Positions 1 to 5,437 of a DNA stretch of 5,866 nt are shown piece by piece (position 1 is the first letter of the stretch; every line of letters begins with the position of its first letter). This DNA is from JBILCM01 sp044353165 (GTDB lineage Bacteria; Bacillota; Bacilli; Paenibacillales; YIM-B00363). The notes beneath the pieces were generated by a model. It did not search any database, was not told where the DNA came from, and saw nothing but the letters and a program-made list of their open reading frames with translations. A program made the translations under genes and the position numbers. Location: NCBI GenBank assembly GCA_044353165.1, contig JBILCM010000112.1:1-5866 (forward strand), written 5' to 3'.

Positions 1-763
1 TTGAAAAGCTTTAACTCTACGATGGGATCTTGCACTTTGCGCTCGATGACAATGAATAGACCCAAACTAACAGCAAAAAGTGCGAACAAGCCCATAATTT
101 GTGGCGATCCCCAAGCGTACGTTTTTGTACCGCCCAGTTCAATAGCAAACATCAAGCATAGTATCGCTGCTACCAGTCAATCTTTTGTTTCCGTAAATTT
201 GGATTCTCTCGATAGCCCACATAAATAAATGCCAACGCAACAATACCAATCGGTACGTTAATATAGAACACCCATCGCCAATCGATATGATCGGTAATGT
301 AAGCACCTAAGATCGGTCCGAACACACTGGACAAACCGAATACGGCGCCAAACAGACCATTCATCTTGCCGCGTTTTTCTGGCGGGAAAATATCAAAAAT
401 AACGGCGAAAGCAATCGGCATCAGTGCGCCTCCGCCTATACCCTGGATTGCTCGAAATACAATTAACTCTGTCATGTTCGTAGCCAATCCGCAAAGAACA
501 GAGCCAACGAGGAAAATCACAAGCCCGATTTGGAAAAACATTTTCCTGCCATATATATCCGATAATTTACCGAAAATCGGTGTCGCAATAACCATCGAGA
601 TCATATACGCCGAAAACACCCATACGAATGTTTCGAAACCGCCAAGTTCAGATACGACTGTCGGCATTGCTGTAGCAACAATCGTTTGGTCAAGAGCTCC
701 AACAAATATGCCTAGTAACAACCCTGCAACAACCAAGTTAATTTTCGTGCTTTTTTGATCCAT
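1..763 (-). pseudogene. DHA2-family (14-helix) multidrug MFS transporter, frameshifted and cut by the window edge
   Basis: The first 197 codons, starting at ATG 763 with AAGGA 9 bases upstream, encode helices 1-6 of an EmrB/QacA-type drug:proton antiporter. Visible motifs are LDQTIVATAMPTV (motif D1, helix 1), GKLSDIYGRK (motif A, loop 2-3), RAIQGIGGGALMP (motif B, helix 4), GLSSVFGPILGAYI (motif C, helix 5) and DWRWVFYINVPIG before helix 6. The frame then hits TAG at 172-170, right after KIDW. From base 173 a different frame stays open for 57 codons to the window edge and continues the same protein: VAAILCLMFAIELGG, TKTYAWGSPQIMGLF, then ERKVQDPIVELKLF, all typical of helices 7-8 of this family. 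The gene is therefore one transporter broken by a frameshift. It starts 36 bases after the kinase stop with no terminator between, so it may share that transcript. The substrate is unknown. Confidence 0.85.
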
Positions 764-799
764 TTATTACGATCCTTCCCAATTTCAGCTTGCTCATAA

Positions 800-1780
800 T
801 TACCGCTCGACATGCTTGCGTAATTGAAGTTCAGATTCGACGGCTTCCCATGTTGGCGTGCTCTCCCAATCGCCGGGTCCTTGGACAACGAGCGCACCGA
901 TCACACTGCCGAGTTGGATCGCATCCACCGGTGTGTAACCGCGAAGCACGCCCGAGAGAAATCCAGCACAAAAGCCATCTCCCGCGCCGACGGTGTCAAC
1001 AACGCGTTTTACAGGATGATAAGGAACGCGTGCAATCTCCTTCGTTCCAACCCATAGTGTTTCCTCCCCAGCACCCTTCACAACACATACCGCGTTTAAT
1101 TGACGCAATTGATCTACGATAGTCTGTAAATCTTCCGTCTGGTGAAGCAGATGTAATTCATCAAGGCCAGGTAAATAATAATCCGCGAGTGACGCAAGTT
1201 CCAAAATAACAGGTCTAGCCTCGTCAATATTCCATAGTTTCAGGCGCAGATTCGGATCAAAGCTCACTTTTACTCCATGTTTTCGTGCGATGTGAATCGC
1301 GCTGAATATGGTTTCGCGCGCGGTCTCGCTGATAGCGGCTGTGATTCCTGTGACATGTAAAATTTTCGCTTGCTTAATATAATTTTCATCAAGATGGTGT
1401 GGTTTCATGCTGCTGGCTGCAGACAATTTTCTATAATAAAAGACTGAAGTGCGCCCTCGCAACGTTTCTTTGAACATCAACCCCGTTGGTCCGTCATCAG
1501 CCAATGCAGCTTTGGACACATCGACGCCTTCGCCACGGATCCCCTTGAGTGCCATTCGACCGAATGGATCATTCCCTAATCGACCAAACCAACCCACACG
1601 GTGACCCAATCTCGCCAAACCAATCGCTACATTGCTTTCAGCGCCAGCGAATGAACTCACAAAACGTCCAACATGTTCTATGCCTCGATCACTCTCTGGC
1701 ATCATAAGCGCCATCGTTTCTCCGAAAGTCGCTACTTCAAGTGCAGTTGTAAACTCCGACGGTAATTGATCTCTATTCAT
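800..1780 (-). CDS. kdgK: PfkB-family sugar kinase, probably 2-keto-3-deoxygluconate kinase
   Basis: A 326-residue cytoplasmic kinase of the PfkB/ribokinase family. Features in order are TFGETMAL at 18-25, the substrate-side motif GAESNVAIGLARLG at 46-59, RLGNDPFG at 67-74, the KDG-kinase-like YYRKLSAAS and LHVTGITAAIS, then FDPNLRLKLW. The anion-hole and catalytic motif DTVGAGDGF is at 262-270, with Asp268 as the base. This combination is typical of KdgK, which phosphorylates 2-keto-3-deoxygluconate to KDPG in sugar-acid breakdown. A related kinase with another substrate (for example 5-dehydro-2-deoxygluconate or fructose) cannot be excluded. The ATG at 1780 overlaps the cbiO stop as ATGA. 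The frame runs 17 codons further into cbiO without a better site, and ribosome binding upstream is weak, suggesting coupling. No KDPG aldolase or uronate genes are in view, so its place behind a metal importer is unusual. Confidence 0.85.
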   Translation of the reverse strand: MNRDQLPSEFTTALEVATFGETMALMMPESDRGIEHVGRFVSSFAGAESNVAIGLARLGHRVGWFGRLGNDPFGRMALKGIRGEGVDVSKAALADDGPTGLMFKETLRGRTSVFYYRKLSAASSMKPHHLDENYIKQAKILHVTGITAAISETARETIFSAIHIARKHGVKVSFDPNLRLKLWNIDEARPVILELASLADYYLPGLDELHLLHQTEDLQTIVDQLRQLNAVCVVKGAGEETLWVGTKEIARVPYHPVKRVVDTVGAGDGFCAGFLSGVLRGYTPVDAIQLGSVIGALVVQGPGDWESTPTWEAVESELQLRKHVER

Positions 1781-2643
1781 TGGTCTTCTCTGCCTTCTTT
1801 CTTCTGTTTCGTATCGTTTCGTTGTATCCATTGATAAACGTCTTGCAAGCGAATCGGCATATCAGATGCCATCTCTCCATCCTCAACTTCATTCCAAAGG
1901 GAGGCGACAAGCTCCACCAGGGGAGGGAGATCCAGTCTCGCATCAAGAATAAGTTGCCTATTCGCGAACAGTTGACGAGGAGTCATCATGCCCAAACATT
2001 GGCCTTCCTTCATAACCATGCAATCATCTGCCCAATCAGCAATGAGTTGCATGTCATGGGTGGTGACGACAACCGTTCTCCCCTGTGCAACAAGTTCTTC
2101 CATTAAGATCTTAATTTCACGCTTCTCCGATGGATCAAGGAAAGCCATCGGCTCATCAAAGACGATCGCCTCCGTCTGCGCAGCCAATACACCCGCGATC
2201 GCAACCAATTTCTTCTGTCCGAAACTCAGTTCATGAGGTGAACGGTGTGCAAGATCCGCAATATGTAACCGTTCCAAAGCAGACCATGTCCGCTCTTCGA
2301 CTTCGGTCCGTCCCAATTGTTTTTGAACTAGACTGAACGAGACATCTTCAAAGACACTTAATGCCATAATTTGATCGTCAGGATCTTGAAACACCATGCC
2401 TACGTGGTCGGTCATTTGCTCTCGATTTTGTTTGGTGATAGGTGTCCCCTTATAAGAAACCGTACCTGACCCCGGTAAAATTAATCCGTTCAGATGAAGC
2501 ACAAGTGTCGACTTTCCTGCGCCATTCGAACCCACAATCGCTGTTTTTCGATTTTTACCGATGGCGAATGTAACATTGTGCAGTGCCTTGCGTTCCTTCG
2601 TATATTGATAACACACATCATCAAATGTAAAAATTGACTTCAC
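1777..2643 (-). CDS. cbiO: ECF transporter ATP-binding protein CbiO (EcfA)
   Basis: A 288-residue ABC ATPase that powers the CbiM-PDGLE-CbiQ importer from the cytoplasmic side. Numbered from GTG 2643, the nucleotide-binding motifs are Walker A GSNGAGKST at 38-46, the Q-loop VFQDPDDQ at 84-91, the signature LSFGQKK at 139-145, Walker B IVFDEP with Asp163 and catalytic Glu164, the D-loop FLDP at 168-171, and the switch His196 in TTHD. All catalytic residues are present. Two positions differ from common consensus: LSFGQ (seen in other CbiO) and DEPMAFLDP in place of DEPTAGLDP. A C-terminal extension of about 60 residues follows. GTG 2643 fits the family's usual N-terminus but has only a weak GAG upstream; GTG at 2667, adding 8 residues, has GGAG 8 bases upstream and overlaps the cbiQ end. 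The stop overlaps the kinase start as ATGA. Only one ATPase gene is present, so it presumably works as a homodimer. Confidence 0.93.
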   Translation of the reverse strand: MKSIFTFDDVCYQYTKERKALHNVTFAIGKNRKTAIVGSNGAGKSTLVLHLNGLILPGSGTVSYKGTPITKQNREQMTDHVGMVFQDPDDQIMALSVFEDVSFSLVQKQLGRTEVEERTWSALERLHIADLAHRSPHELSFGQKKLVAIAGVLAAQTEAIVFDEPMAFLDPSEKREIKILMEELVAQGRTVVVTTHDMQLIADWADDCMVMKEGQCLGMMTPRQLFANRQLILDARLDLPPLVELVASLWNEVEDGEMASDMPIRLQDVYQWIQRNDTKQKKEGREDQ

Positions 2644-2653
2644 GTTCTGCTCA

Positions 2654-3352
2654 TCACTCCACTCCACTGAGTTGGCTCCAATAAAACAATGCCACAAATA
2701 CACATAACAACCCAGCAGCTTTCCACACTTCGTTACCGTGAAAATCGGGCATGAATCTTGTCGGCACAATACCGCGATAACCTCTGGATAACATCCCATA
2801 GTAGACACGTTCTGAACGGCGCAACACCCTTTGCATTAAGGCACCTACAATTTTTGATAACATCATGTATGCAGAGAGTGAAAACCACCGTCTGACTTTG
2901 AATCCTCGGCTACGAATACCGAACAACATACTCAGCGCCTCTGTACGGAACACTTCGATAAACCGCATGGTAAAATGCAACATCTCCACGAACACAGATG
3001 GAATTCGTAAAATCAATAACGATTGAAAAAAAACAGGATAAGACATGCGGTCTAGAAGCATTGTGACAAGTTGCAATGCAAAGATCATACGACCGGAATA
3101 CATGGCTGCCTTAGCTAATCCCGTATGTACATCTACGATTGGAAAATAGACGAACAGAAATAGGATGATAGGAATAAGCATGCCTATTCTACGACTTGCA
3201 TTATAGATAGAGACACGGTCGAATACCATCCATAGCGCCATTCCCATGATCAGACACAGGATTGTTTCAAGACGTTCAAGTGCAACGCCAATGGAAAGCA
3301 TGCAAATATAGACAATAATTCGCAGGGGCGGATAAACGATGCCTATTCTCAT
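2654..3352 (-). CDS. cbiQ: ECF-type transporter transmembrane coupling protein CbiQ (EcfT)
   Basis: A 232-residue protein of the CbiQ/EcfT family, the membrane scaffold that transmits ATPase movement to the metal-binding component. Hydrophobic helices lie at about 12-28, 30-45, 57-75, 85-101 and 209-226. The two EcfT signature tripeptides are present as S148-R149-G150 and S189-R190-G191. They sit in SMLFGIRSRGF and ERVYYGMLSRGYRG, the coupling helices that dock on the ATPases; the usual Ala is Ser in both. The ATG at 3352 overlaps the previous stop as ATGA. No good ribosome binding site precedes it, so translation is probably coupled. With this start the protein lacks most of the N-terminal segment commonly found before the HPxxK-like motif (here YPPLR at 7-11); no better in-frame start is evident. 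The longer open frame upstream overlaps the PDGLE gene and is not supported. Confidence 0.9.
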   Translation of the reverse strand: MRIGIVYPPLRIIVYICMLSIGVALERLETILCLIMGMALWMVFDRVSIYNASRRIGMLIPIILFLFVYFPIVDVHTGLAKAAMYSGRMIFALQLVTMLLDRMSYPVFFQSLLILRIPSVFVEMLHFTMRFIEVFRTEALSMLFGIRSRGFKVRRWFSLSAYMMLSKIVGALMQRVLRRSERVYYGMLSRGYRGIVPTRFMPDFHGNEVWKAAGLLCVFVALFYWSQLSGVE

Positions 3353-3627
3353 CCGATTTTTCTGGAGAACAGTTTTCCAAGCAACATGAAAACTCCGAAA
3401 GTAATGAGTACACCTAAAATCCCTGCTAAACTGCCTGATAACCATGAAGGCAAGCCGGGAATGCTGTAGTCAGGGAAAGGTGAGCTCATGATGTGGGTTG
3501 CCGATTCAATAAACCCTGTTTCCTCACCTGCCTTCTCAAACCCATCGGGATGAGAGGATGCAAACTTCGAAACAATGCCTGCGAAGATCAATGAAACGGC
3601 CATCCAAATCCATACCGTTCTGCTCAC
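3349..3627 (-). CDS. PDGLE-domain small membrane component of the ECF metal transporter (CbiN/NikN-like role)
   Basis: A 92-residue protein with an N-terminal hydrophobic helix (about residues 4-22), the motif SSHPDGFE at 24-31, an extracytoplasmic loop, and a second helix (about 63-86) ending in the basic tail GKLFSRKIG. This is the PDGLE domain (here PDGFE), known as the C-terminal part or separate partner of CbiM/NikM proteins. It takes the place of CbiN, which is thought to help load the metal into the M component. The start is GTG at 3627, overlapping the cbiM stop as GTGA, with AAGGAGGT 6 bases upstream. The open frame extends far upstream through cbiM in another phase; that extension is a shadow. 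The stop overlaps the cbiQ start as ATGA. In some relatives this domain is fused to CbiM; here it is separate. Confidence 0.88.
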   Translation of the reverse strand: MSRTVWIWMAVSLIFAGIVSKFASSHPDGFEKAGEETGFIESATHIMSSPFPDYSIPGLPSWLSGSLAGILGVLITFGVFMLLGKLFSRKIG

Positions 3628-4256
3628 GAAAGCACCTCCTTGCGTTCCAACATGAGAGATGATCGAAGCGCATATGGAAGTACGGCTACTGTGATTAACC
3701 CTTCCCCGATTCCAATCAATGCATGCCAGATCAATAATGCAGGTGCAGCTGTAGTGAAAGGAATGACTCCAGATAAAGCAAGCTGTAACGCACCGGCGAG
3801 TGATACAGCAACAACAGAACACCACGCTGCGCCGAATACAGATAACGAAGTTGGTACTTTCCATGCTCGGAATAATTTATGTATTGAAACAGCTACTACA
3901 GGAGCCAAGATCGCCATGTTAAAAATATTCACGCCAAGCGCTGTAATGCCCCCATCTTGAAAGACGAAGGCTTGGATGAAAACAACGATCGTCATAATCA
4001 GTGTTGTAGGCCAAAAACCAAATAAGATGGCACTTAGCGCTCCGCCGATCAGATGTCCTGAGGCCGCTGCCCCGAGCAATGGGAAATTAATCATCTGGGC
4101 TGCAAACAAGAACGCTGCCATGGCACCCATCACTGGAACCGTCCGACGCGCAAGTTTTTGATTCGAATAATGTACGCTACGTGATAGAACAATACCTGAT
4201 AGTGCAGCCGTCGACATCCACACTGCAGGAGTTAAAATACCGTCTGGTATATGCAA
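3624..4256 (-). CDS. cbiM: ECF-type cobalt/nickel transporter, substrate-binding membrane component CbiM
   Basis: A 210-residue polytopic membrane protein of the CbiM/NikM family, the component of a group I ECF importer that binds Co2+ or Ni2+. The mature N-terminus reads MHIPDGIL, the family hallmark: Met1 and His2 help form the metal site in NikM structures. A second metal-site His lies in the conserved NFPLLGAAASGHLIGG segment (His68). The TTG start at 4256 is chosen because it places Met1-His2 exactly at the N-terminus and has GAGGAGG 8 bases upstream. The open frame runs 30 codons further, to an ATG at 4346, but that segment is hydrophilic, overlaps the candidate promoter and would bury the metal-binding N-terminus. 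The gene ends KEVLS, its last codons carrying the ribosome binding site of the next gene, and overlaps it by 4 bases. Cobalt versus nickel cannot be decided from the sequence, so the cbi symbol is by family. Confidence 0.92.
   Translation of the reverse strand: MHIPDGILTPAVWMSTAALSGIVLSRSVHYSNQKLARRTVPVMGAMAAFLFAAQMINFPLLGAAASGHLIGGALSAILFGFWPTTLIMTIVVFIQAFVFQDGGITALGVNIFNMAILAPVVAVSIHKLFRAWKVPTSLSVFGAAWCSVVAVSLAGALQLALSGVIPFTTAAPALLIWHALIGIGEGLITVAVLPYALRSSLMLERKEVLS
3634..3641 (-). promoter_or_regulatory. Ribosome binding site for the PDGLE gene, inside the cbiM coding end
   Basis: AAGGAGGT on the minus strand forms the Lys-Glu-Val codons near the end of cbiM and lies 6 bases before GTG at 3627. 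It confirms the GTG start and shows that the downstream gene has its own strong initiation site as well as stop-start overlap. Confidence 0.85.
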
Positions 4257-4264
4257 CGCTCTCG

Positions 4265-4271
4265 CCTCCTC
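4265..4271 (-). promoter_or_regulatory. Ribosome binding site that fixes the TTG start of cbiM
   Basis: GAGGAGG on the minus strand lies 8 bases before TTG at 4256. This makes the TTG, and not an ATG 30 codons upstream, the likely initiation codon. The upstream ATG would start within a few bases of the ctaG terminator and has no comparable site. Confidence 0.85.
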
Positions 4272-4293
4272 ATTTCTGTATATGTACCCATTA

Positions 4294-4322
4294 AATTTAA
4301 CACAAGCCTTACCATACGTCAC
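4294..4322 (-). promoter_or_regulatory. Candidate sigma-A promoter of the cbiM operon
   Basis: Immediately after the ctaG terminator the minus strand has GTGACG (4 of 6 matches to TTGACA), a 17-base spacer and TAAATT (4 of 6 matches to TATAAT). Transcription would begin near 4287, leaving a leader of about 30 bases containing the strong cbiM ribosome binding site. Some promoter is expected here because the upstream operon is terminated, but neither hexamer is a strong match. An alternative pair, TTGTGT and TATACA with 17-base spacing, would start transcription almost on the ribosome binding site and is less likely. Confidence 0.4.
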
Positions 4323-4326
4323 GTAT
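4314..4326. promoter_or_regulatory. Perfect 13-base palindrome over the -35 region, possible operator
   Basis: The plus strand reads ATACGT-C-ACGTAT, a perfect 6-base inverted repeat around one central base. It covers the candidate -35 box of the cbiM promoter (4317-4322), where a dimeric repressor would block RNA polymerase. It does not match the Bacillus Fur or Zur boxes, or the two GTATGA-type half-sites of NikR with their long spacer, as I recall them. The regulator is therefore unknown. The repeat is perfect, but it is short enough to occur by chance. Confidence 0.3.
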
Positions 4327-4346
4327 CTGACTTGCCCTACACTCAC

Positions 4347-4387
4347 AAAAAATCACACTTCGCAGAATGATACCTGCTCCGTGTGAT
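4347..4387 (-). terminator. Rho-independent terminator of the oxidase operon
   Basis: On the minus strand ATCACAC, GGA, GCAG, an 8-base loop, CTGC, GAA and GTGTGAT form a stem of 7 bp plus 4 bp separated by a 3x3 internal loop. Six T residues follow directly (positions 4352-4347, the first also part of the stem). It begins 12 bases after the ctaG stop. The geometry is that of a classical intrinsic terminator and separates the oxidase operon from the metal transporter operon. Confidence 0.85.
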
Positions 4388-4399
4388 CCGTGTTATCCG

Positions 4400-5341
4400 T
4401 TACGTTCGATTCGAGCTTAATCCTAACTTCTCTAATAATGCTGGCGAAGGTTCGAGCGAATTTTCTTCGTCAACACCCTTCGGATTTTCTTTACGATACC
4501 ATTGTTTAAATACATAGATGAGGATGGAACCATAGACCGCTTCCTGAATTAATTTCATCATCACACCGCCCAATTGTTGATCCCGAAGCGGTTCCATCCA
4601 AGATAGCGATTGCGGTCCAGAGAACATGTCTAGGATTGCAGCTGAAGACATATTAGGAATGCAATATCCCATGGCAATCGCCCACATAGCTGGGTCTGTA
4701 TATGTTGCATACATAGCCTCATCAGCGAAAATGATCAGCGCACATGCAGGCATAAGCAACACACTATTGGCAAAAATATAACCCATCTTCTTAAATCCTT
4801 CGAGTTGGTCGAACACCTTCACTGGACAAATAACGGGGAACCACATCATTAACGATGTCACAAACAACAGCACATAGTAGAGCGTATGCACGGTATAATT
4901 CGTCATGATATAGTCATGAACGTGAGGTACATGGTATAACGAAAAAGCAATATTGAATAGAAGCAAAGTAACGATGGGATGCAGCATAAAGCGCAAGCTG
5001 CGTATCCCAGGTATTTTACCGATCGGACGCAACATCCACTCAGGCAAACCCGCTAATAACATCGGAGCTGCTATGATGTAGGCGAGTGCCATAGCTAACA
5101 TATGAAATGAAAACATTAAGTGCCCTAACAAATCGATCGGACTCCCGAAAGCCAAATACAAGAAAAATATTCCACCAACAAACCAAATCTTCTGCAGGAG
5201 GGGAACAGGTGCCTCAGACGGTACCCATTTGGCATGGCCCGGACCTGTAATGTAAAGATACACAGCAATGACCAACAAAAAAACGAAAGCCGTTAAGGGA
5301 CTCCACATCATCGCTAGGCTAAATCCATTCAAACCAAACAT
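4400..5341 (-). CDS. ctaG: Cytochrome c oxidase assembly factor CtaG (caa3 type)
   Basis: An integral membrane protein of the Caa3_CtaG family, required in Bacillus for a functional caa3 oxidase. It is a different family from the proteobacterial CtaG/Cox11 copper chaperone of the same name. About seven hydrophobic helices are visible. Family-typical segments include GPGHAKW after helix 1, SFHMLAMALAY with a conserved His, APMLLAGLPEW, FADEAMYATYTDP, and near the C-terminus LRDQQLGGVMMKLIQEAVYG before a final helix and a charged tail. Length (about 313 residues) is usual. Two ATGs stand in tandem, at 5344 and 5341. AAGGAGGT at 5349-5356 lies 4 bases before the first but a more normal 7 bases before the second, so 5341 is preferred; the first would add one Met. 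The gene follows ctaF and ends in an intrinsic terminator 12 bases after its stop, closing the oxidase operon. Confidence 0.93.
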   Translation of the reverse strand: MFGLNGFSLAMMWSPLTAFVFLLVIAVYLYITGPGHAKWVPSEAPVPLLQKIWFVGGIFFLYLAFGSPIDLLGHLMFSFHMLAMALAYIIAAPMLLAGLPEWMLRPIGKIPGIRSLRFMLHPIVTLLLFNIAFSLYHVPHVHDYIMTNYTVHTLYYVLLFVTSLMMWFPVICPVKVFDQLEGFKKMGYIFANSVLLMPACALIIFADEAMYATYTDPAMWAIAMGYCIPNMSSAAILDMFSGPQSLSWMEPLRDQQLGGVMMKLIQEAVYGSILIYVFKQWYRKENPKGVDEENSLEPSPALLEKLGLSSNRT

Positions 5342-5348
5342 CATCGTG

Positions 5349-5356
5349 ACCTCCTT
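5349..5356 (-). promoter_or_regulatory. Ribosome binding site of ctaG, decides between tandem ATGs
   Basis: AAGGAGGT on the minus strand is complementary to the 3' end of 16S rRNA over all eight bases. Spacing is 4 bases to the ATG at 5344 and 7 bases to the ATG at 5341, which favours the latter. A strong site here fits independent translation of ctaG, which is 93 bases away from ctaF and not coupled to it. Confidence 0.8.
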
Positions 5357-5370
5357 AGACCAAATTCGAT

Positions 5371-5403
5371 AAGAAAGCAGACGATCATAACTGCAACGTC
5401 TGC
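5371..5403 (-). terminator. Hairpin between ctaF and ctaG, weak intrinsic terminator or attenuator
   Basis: On the minus strand a perfect 7-bp stem (GCAGACG with CGTCTGC) encloses a 13-base loop and is followed by TTTCTT, an interrupted T-tract. It lies 34 bases after the ctaF stop. No promoter is convincing between it and ctaG, so ctaG probably depends on readthrough. It may set a lower level of ctaG relative to the oxidase subunits, or protect the 3' end of the upstream message. The large loop and broken T-tract argue against full termination. Confidence 0.5.
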
Positions 5404-5437
5404 CAATTTCGTAATTATTGCTTATTGGTATTATTGA

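Noticed and set aside
160..185. Programmed -1 ribosomal frameshifting in the MFS gene
   Set aside because: The junction (GACTGGTAGCAG) has no X-XXY-YYZ slippery heptamer and no obvious downstream stem-loop, and helix 7 appears shortened, which points to mutation.
1..228. Plus-strand frame at the left edge
   Set aside because: It is antisense to the second-frame part of the MFS transporter, whose minus-strand translation is recognisable family sequence.
366..758. Plus-strand open frame of 130 codons
   Set aside because: It lies antisense to the MFS transporter, has low-complexity composition typical of an antisense shadow, no convincing ribosome binding site, and the opposite frame carries all the DHA2 motifs.
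712..897. Minus-strand frame of 61 codons between the kinase and the MFS gene
   Set aside because: It overlaps both real genes in another phase, and its translation resembles no family I know.
790..1122. Overlapping plus-strand frames opposite the kinase (790-1122 and 824-1057)
   Set aside because: They are antisense to the C-terminal half of a well-recognised PfkB kinase, contain no recognisable domain, and are Arg/Pro/His-rich as expected of shadow frames.
1800..1832. Short direct repeat (two copies of TATCGTTTCGT-like sequence) near the cbiO/kinase junction
   Set aside because: It is a few bases of coding sequence for the CbiO C-terminus with no further copies; chance is sufficient.
3640..3960. 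Plus-strand open frame of 106 codons opposite cbiM
   Set aside because: It is a shadow of the CbiM coding sequence, with no initiation site and no family resemblance.
4257..4346. Cobalamin or NiCo riboswitch upstream of cbiM
   Set aside because: The leader after the ctaG terminator is only about 90 bases and holds the promoter candidate. It is too short for a cobalamin riboswitch, and I could not find a multi-stem NiCo-type junction.
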